From Candidatus Rokuibacteriota bacterium (lineage in GTDB: Bacteria > Methylomirabilota > Methylomirabilia > Rokubacteriales > CSP1-6), in NCBI GenBank assembly GCA_003220345.1, contig QHSC01000096.1:1-41352 (forward strand): a stretch of 41,352 nt of DNA. Direction: 5' to 3'. The first letter of the stretch is position 1, and each line of letters begins with the position of its first letter. A model generated the notes under the pieces. It was not told the DNA's origin. It saw only the letters and a list, made by a program, of their open reading frames with translations, and made no database searches. Positions 39,250-41,352 of the stretch are shown piece after piece. The translations under genes and the position numbers were made by a program.

Positions 39250-40377
39250 ATGACCACCATCCCGCTCCGCCCGACCATGCTCGAGGTCGACCTCGACGCG
39301 GCCGCCGACAACGTCCGCGCGGTGCGACGGCTCGTCGGTCCCGAGCGCAAGATCTTCGCCGTCGTCAAGGCCGACGGCTACGGGTTCGGGGCCGCCGAGA
39401 TGGGCGCCGTGTTCGTCCGGAACGGCGCCGACTACCTGGCCGTTGCCGACCTCACCGAGGGCATCCGGATGCGCCAGCGTGGGATCACCGCGCCGATTCT
39501 CGTGTATCCGAACTCGCTGCCCGTGGCCGCCGCCGACGCTCTCGCCCACGGCCTCGTCCCCACCCTCGTGGACCTCGACTCCGCCCGCGCGTACTCGGAG
39601 GCGGCGGCCGGCCCGTGCGAGGTCTTCGTCAAGGTCGACGTGGGGCTCGAGCGCCTCGGGGTTCCCACGGAGCAGGCGGTCAAGACGATCCTCGCCATGA
39701 TGGAGCTGCCCCACCTGCGCCTCGGCGGCATCTGCGCGCATCCTCACGCCGAGGTCGGCGGCGATCCCGCCTACGCCGACTGGCAGCTCGGGCGATTCAC
39801 GGGCGTGATCGACGAGCTGGAGGCGCGGGGCGTTCCCGTGCCCGTGAGGCTCCTGGCCGCCACGCCCTTCGTGCTGCGCTTCCCGCACACCTATCTCAAC
39901 GCCGTCGATCCCGGCCGGATGCTGTACGGCATCACCTTCCCCGGGGAGACGCCGCCCGTCCCGCTCCGCCCCGCCTTCCTCGCCCTGACCACGCGCGTGA
40001 TCGCGCTCAAGGAGCTCTCGCCCCGCGACCGGTTTGCCGAGATGGCGCCCTTCCCGGTGACGGCGCCCATGCGACTCGGGGTGGTACCCATGGGCTCGGC
40101 GGACGGCCTCCGCTGGCTTCACGCCGGGCATGTCCTCGTGCGCGGTCAGTCCGCCCCCGTGATCGGCTCGCCGTCGCTCGAGCACACGCGGATCGATCTG
40201 ACCTCCGTGCCCGCGGCCGCCGTGGGGGACGAGGTCGTGATCATCGGCCGCCAGGGCGGCCTGGAGATCTCGCCCGCCGAGGTCGCGTCCCGTCACGGCC
40301 TCGGCCTCCACCACGTGGCCACCACGGTCGGGCCGCGCGTGCCCCGGGTCTATCTCTCCGGCCGCGCCACGGTCTGA
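39250..40377 (+). CDS. Alanine racemase-like fold-type III PLP protein with altered active site
   Basis: 375 residues of alanine racemase architecture. The PLP-lysine segment VVKADGYGFG has Lys40, KVDVGLERLG (128-137) follows, and DPGRMLYGI (220-228) matches the RPGIxLYG motif. The C-terminal beta domain is present, but its catalytic tyrosine motif GYADG reads GSADG (282-286), placing Ser at 283. The SMDQ-type substrate segment reads SLEH (309-312). A normal two-base racemase mechanism is therefore unlikely. It may be a racemase/epimerase of another amino acid, a decarboxylase or aldolase. GGAGG precedes ATG 39250. Neighbour to a DAO oxidase and a crotonase. Confidence 0.85.
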   Translation: MTTIPLRPTMLEVDLDAAADNVRAVRRLVGPERKIFAVVKADGYGFGAAEMGAVFVRNGADYLAVADLTEGIRMRQRGITAPILVYPNSLPVAAADALAHGLVPTLVDLDSARAYSEAAAGPCEVFVKVDVGLERLGVPTEQAVKTILAMMELPHLRLGGICAHPHAEVGGDPAYADWQLGRFTGVIDELEARGVPVPVRLLAATPFVLRFPHTYLNAVDPGRMLYGITFPGETPPVPLRPAFLALTTRVIALKELSPRDRFAEMAPFPVTAPMRLGVVPMGSADGLRWLHAGHVLVRGQSAPVIGSPSLEHTRIDLTSVPAAAVGDEVVIIGRQGGLEISPAEVASRHGLGLHHVATTVGPRVPRVYLSGRATV

Positions 40378-40392
40378 AGCGAGGACGTCCCC

Positions 40393-41181
40393 ATGCCCGT
40401 CCAGTACGAGAAGCGCGGTCCGATCGGCATCGTCACCCTCAGCCGCCCTGGAGCGCGCAACGCGTGGGGCGCCGACTTCAACGAAGGCATCGCCCGCCAC
40501 TTCGCAGCCATGGAGGACGACGACGAGATCCGCTGCGCCGTCCTCACCGGTGATGAGGCCGGGGGCGCCTTCTCCGCCGGCGCAAACCTGAAGGACCCGA
40601 AGACGCACACCATGGCCTCGCCCGCGGAGTTCATCAAGGGCATCCCGAAGCGGCGGGACCGCGCCTTCGAGATCCTCGGGAACTTCCCCAAGCCGCTCGT
40701 GGGCGCCGTCAACGGGTTCGCCGTAGGCATCGGCTGCATCGTGACCTTCTGCTGCGATCTGCTCGTTGCCTCCGAGCGGGCGCAATGGCGTCTGCCTCAG
40801 GTGGCGCTGGGCATCCTGCCCGCCTATGGCGGCGCGGCCCGCCTCGCCCGCTGGGTGGGTCGCGGCCACGCCATGCGCCTCACGCTCGGGTTTCCCCTCG
40901 ACGCCGAGGAGGCACAGCGGATCGGCCTCGCGCAGTGGCTGGTGCCGCACGCCCGTCTCATGGACAAGACGCTCGAGGTGGCCGGGCACCTCGCGTCATT
41001 GCCACCGCTGGCCGCGCGCCTGGGCAAGGAGTCGCTGCTCCGCGGCCTCGACGTTCCCAACCTCGCCGACGCCTCGCTGGTCGATCTCTATCGGTTCGCG
41101 ACCCTCGAGCTGACGGAGGACAAGGCCGAGGGGCACGCGGCGTGGCGCGAGAAGCGCAAGCCAACATTCCGGGGCCGTTGA
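40393..41181 (+). CDS. Enoyl-CoA hydratase/isomerase (crotonase) family protein lacking both catalytic glutamates
   Basis: 262 residues with crotonase fold markers: GIVTLSRPGARNAWG (11-25), the oxyanion-hole segments AFSAGANLKD (59-68) and NGFAVGIGC (107-115), and LPQVALGILPAYGGAARLARWVG. At the positions of Glu144 and Glu164 of rat enoyl-CoA hydratase there are Ile116 and Gln136. Water addition is therefore unlikely; isomerase, hydrolase or C-C cleaving activity on an acyl-CoA is more plausible. It lies 15 bp after the racemase-like gene and 39 bp before the next gene, in one operon. Confidence 0.87.
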   Translation: MPVQYEKRGPIGIVTLSRPGARNAWGADFNEGIARHFAAMEDDDEIRCAVLTGDEAGGAFSAGANLKDPKTHTMASPAEFIKGIPKRRDRAFEILGNFPKPLVGAVNGFAVGIGCIVTFCCDLLVASERAQWRLPQVALGILPAYGGAARLARWVGRGHAMRLTLGFPLDAEEAQRIGLAQWLVPHARLMDKTLEVAGHLASLPPLAARLGKESLLRGLDVPNLADASLVDLYRFATLELTEDKAEGHAAWREKRKPTFRGR

Positions 41182-41220
41182 GCTTCGGTCTTTCTCCCGC
41201 TTTCTAGAAAGGAGTCCATC

Positions 41221-41352
41221 ATGCCTCGCGTCGCTCCTGTCACCGGCAAGTCCGAAGTGCCTGCGGAGCATCACGCCGTCGTCGACGACGTCCTCAAGGT
41301 CTTTGGGAACGTGCGGGGGCCCTTCAGCATGCTCCTCCACAGCCCGAAGCTG
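41221..41352 (+). CDS. Carboxymuconolactone decarboxylase-family protein, 5' part only
   Basis: The first 44 residues are visible: MPRVAPVTGKSEVPAEHH ... VRGPFSMLLHSPKL. This start is typical of AhpD-like carboxymuconolactone decarboxylase family proteins, with the conserved RGPFxxLLHSP segment. AAGGAG seven to eight bases before the ATG makes the start firm. The window ends before the CxxC region that would separate peroxidase-type from decarboxylase-type members. It follows the crotonase gene by 39 bp. Confidence 0.75.
   Translation, partial: MPRVAPVTGKSEVPAEHHAVVDDVLKVFGNVRGPFSMLLHSPKL

Noticed and set aside
39250-40377. Housekeeping alanine racemase (alr)
   Set aside because: The catalytic tyrosine of the GYADG motif is Ser, and the SMDQ-type segment is not conserved.
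35553-40989. Long minus-strand open frames opposite the IorB-, DAO- and racemase-like genes
   Set aside because: Composition is typical of antisense shadows; the plus-strand genes are fully supported.
1-41352. CRISPR arrays, tRNA or rRNA genes, insertion sequences, prophage or attachment sites
   Set aside because: No regularly spaced repeats, cloverleaf-like sequence, transposase or integrase motifs, or paired terminal repeats were noticed on reading both strands.

Overview
The window is GC-rich (roughly 68-70% by eye) bacterial chromosome, densely coding, with many ATGA/GTGA start-stop overlaps and no sign of phage, transposon, CRISPR array or RNA gene. The gene mix is molybdenum hydroxylases, hydantoinase-type HyuA/HyuB, orphan ABC binding proteins, several LLM flavin enzymes, MmgE/PrpD, a Tat-exported amidohydrolase and a conserved pair of small 'STEDLR' proteins. 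It suggests a soil or subsurface organism of the Candidatus Rokubacteria/Methylomirabilota kind, or a similarly GC-rich proteobacterium. That assignment is inference from gene content; no marker gene is present.

Layout. (1) 1-13689, minus strand: a promoter at 13701-13729 drives a three-subunit molybdenum hydroxylase (coxL-, coxM- and coxS-like, 13689-9999). After a 114-bp gap comes an operon of periplasmic binding protein, hyuA, hyuB, SDR, a second coxL/coxS/coxM-like set and a hotdog thioesterase cut by the window edge. (2) 13810-16653: a glycine-zipper envelope protein with its own terminator, a 371-bp gap, two overlapping paralogous small genes, and divergent ridA and a small unknown gene. 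(3) 16648-24203, minus strand: LLM flavin enzyme, argininosuccinate-lyase-like protein, peptide/nickel-type binding protein, MmgE/PrpD and two Dpp-type permeases, with no ATPase genes. (4) 24353-28862, plus strand: cysteine-synthase-like PLP enzyme, two CoA-transferase subunits, LLM enzyme and a PxpA-like protein, almost all overlapping. (5) 28950-29495: an exported peroxiredoxin whose peroxidatic cysteine codon is an in-frame TGA, followed by a strong stem-loop. This is best read as a selenocysteine peroxiredoxin and is the most interesting item. (6) 29567-31607, minus strand: an exported ABM-like protein and a Tat amidohydrolase, divergent from a TetR regulator (31714-32373) across a palindromic operator. 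(7) 32476-41352, plus strand: LLM enzyme, Gfo/Idh/MocA oxidoreductase, AlkB, a two-subunit isoquinoline-oxidoreductase-type molybdenum hydroxylase, a DAO-family FAD oxidase, an alanine-racemase-like protein lacking the catalytic tyrosine, a crotonase lacking both catalytic glutamates, and the start of a carboxymuconolactone-decarboxylase-family gene.

Together regions 1, 3 and 4 look like catabolic modules for imported nitrogenous, probably cyclic or amide-containing, organic compounds: binding proteins capture them, molybdenum hydroxylases and flavin enzymes oxidise them, HyuAB/PxpA-type enzymes open cyclic amides, and SDR, CoA-transferase, crotonase and thioesterase handle the resulting acids. 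The actual substrates cannot be read from the sequence.
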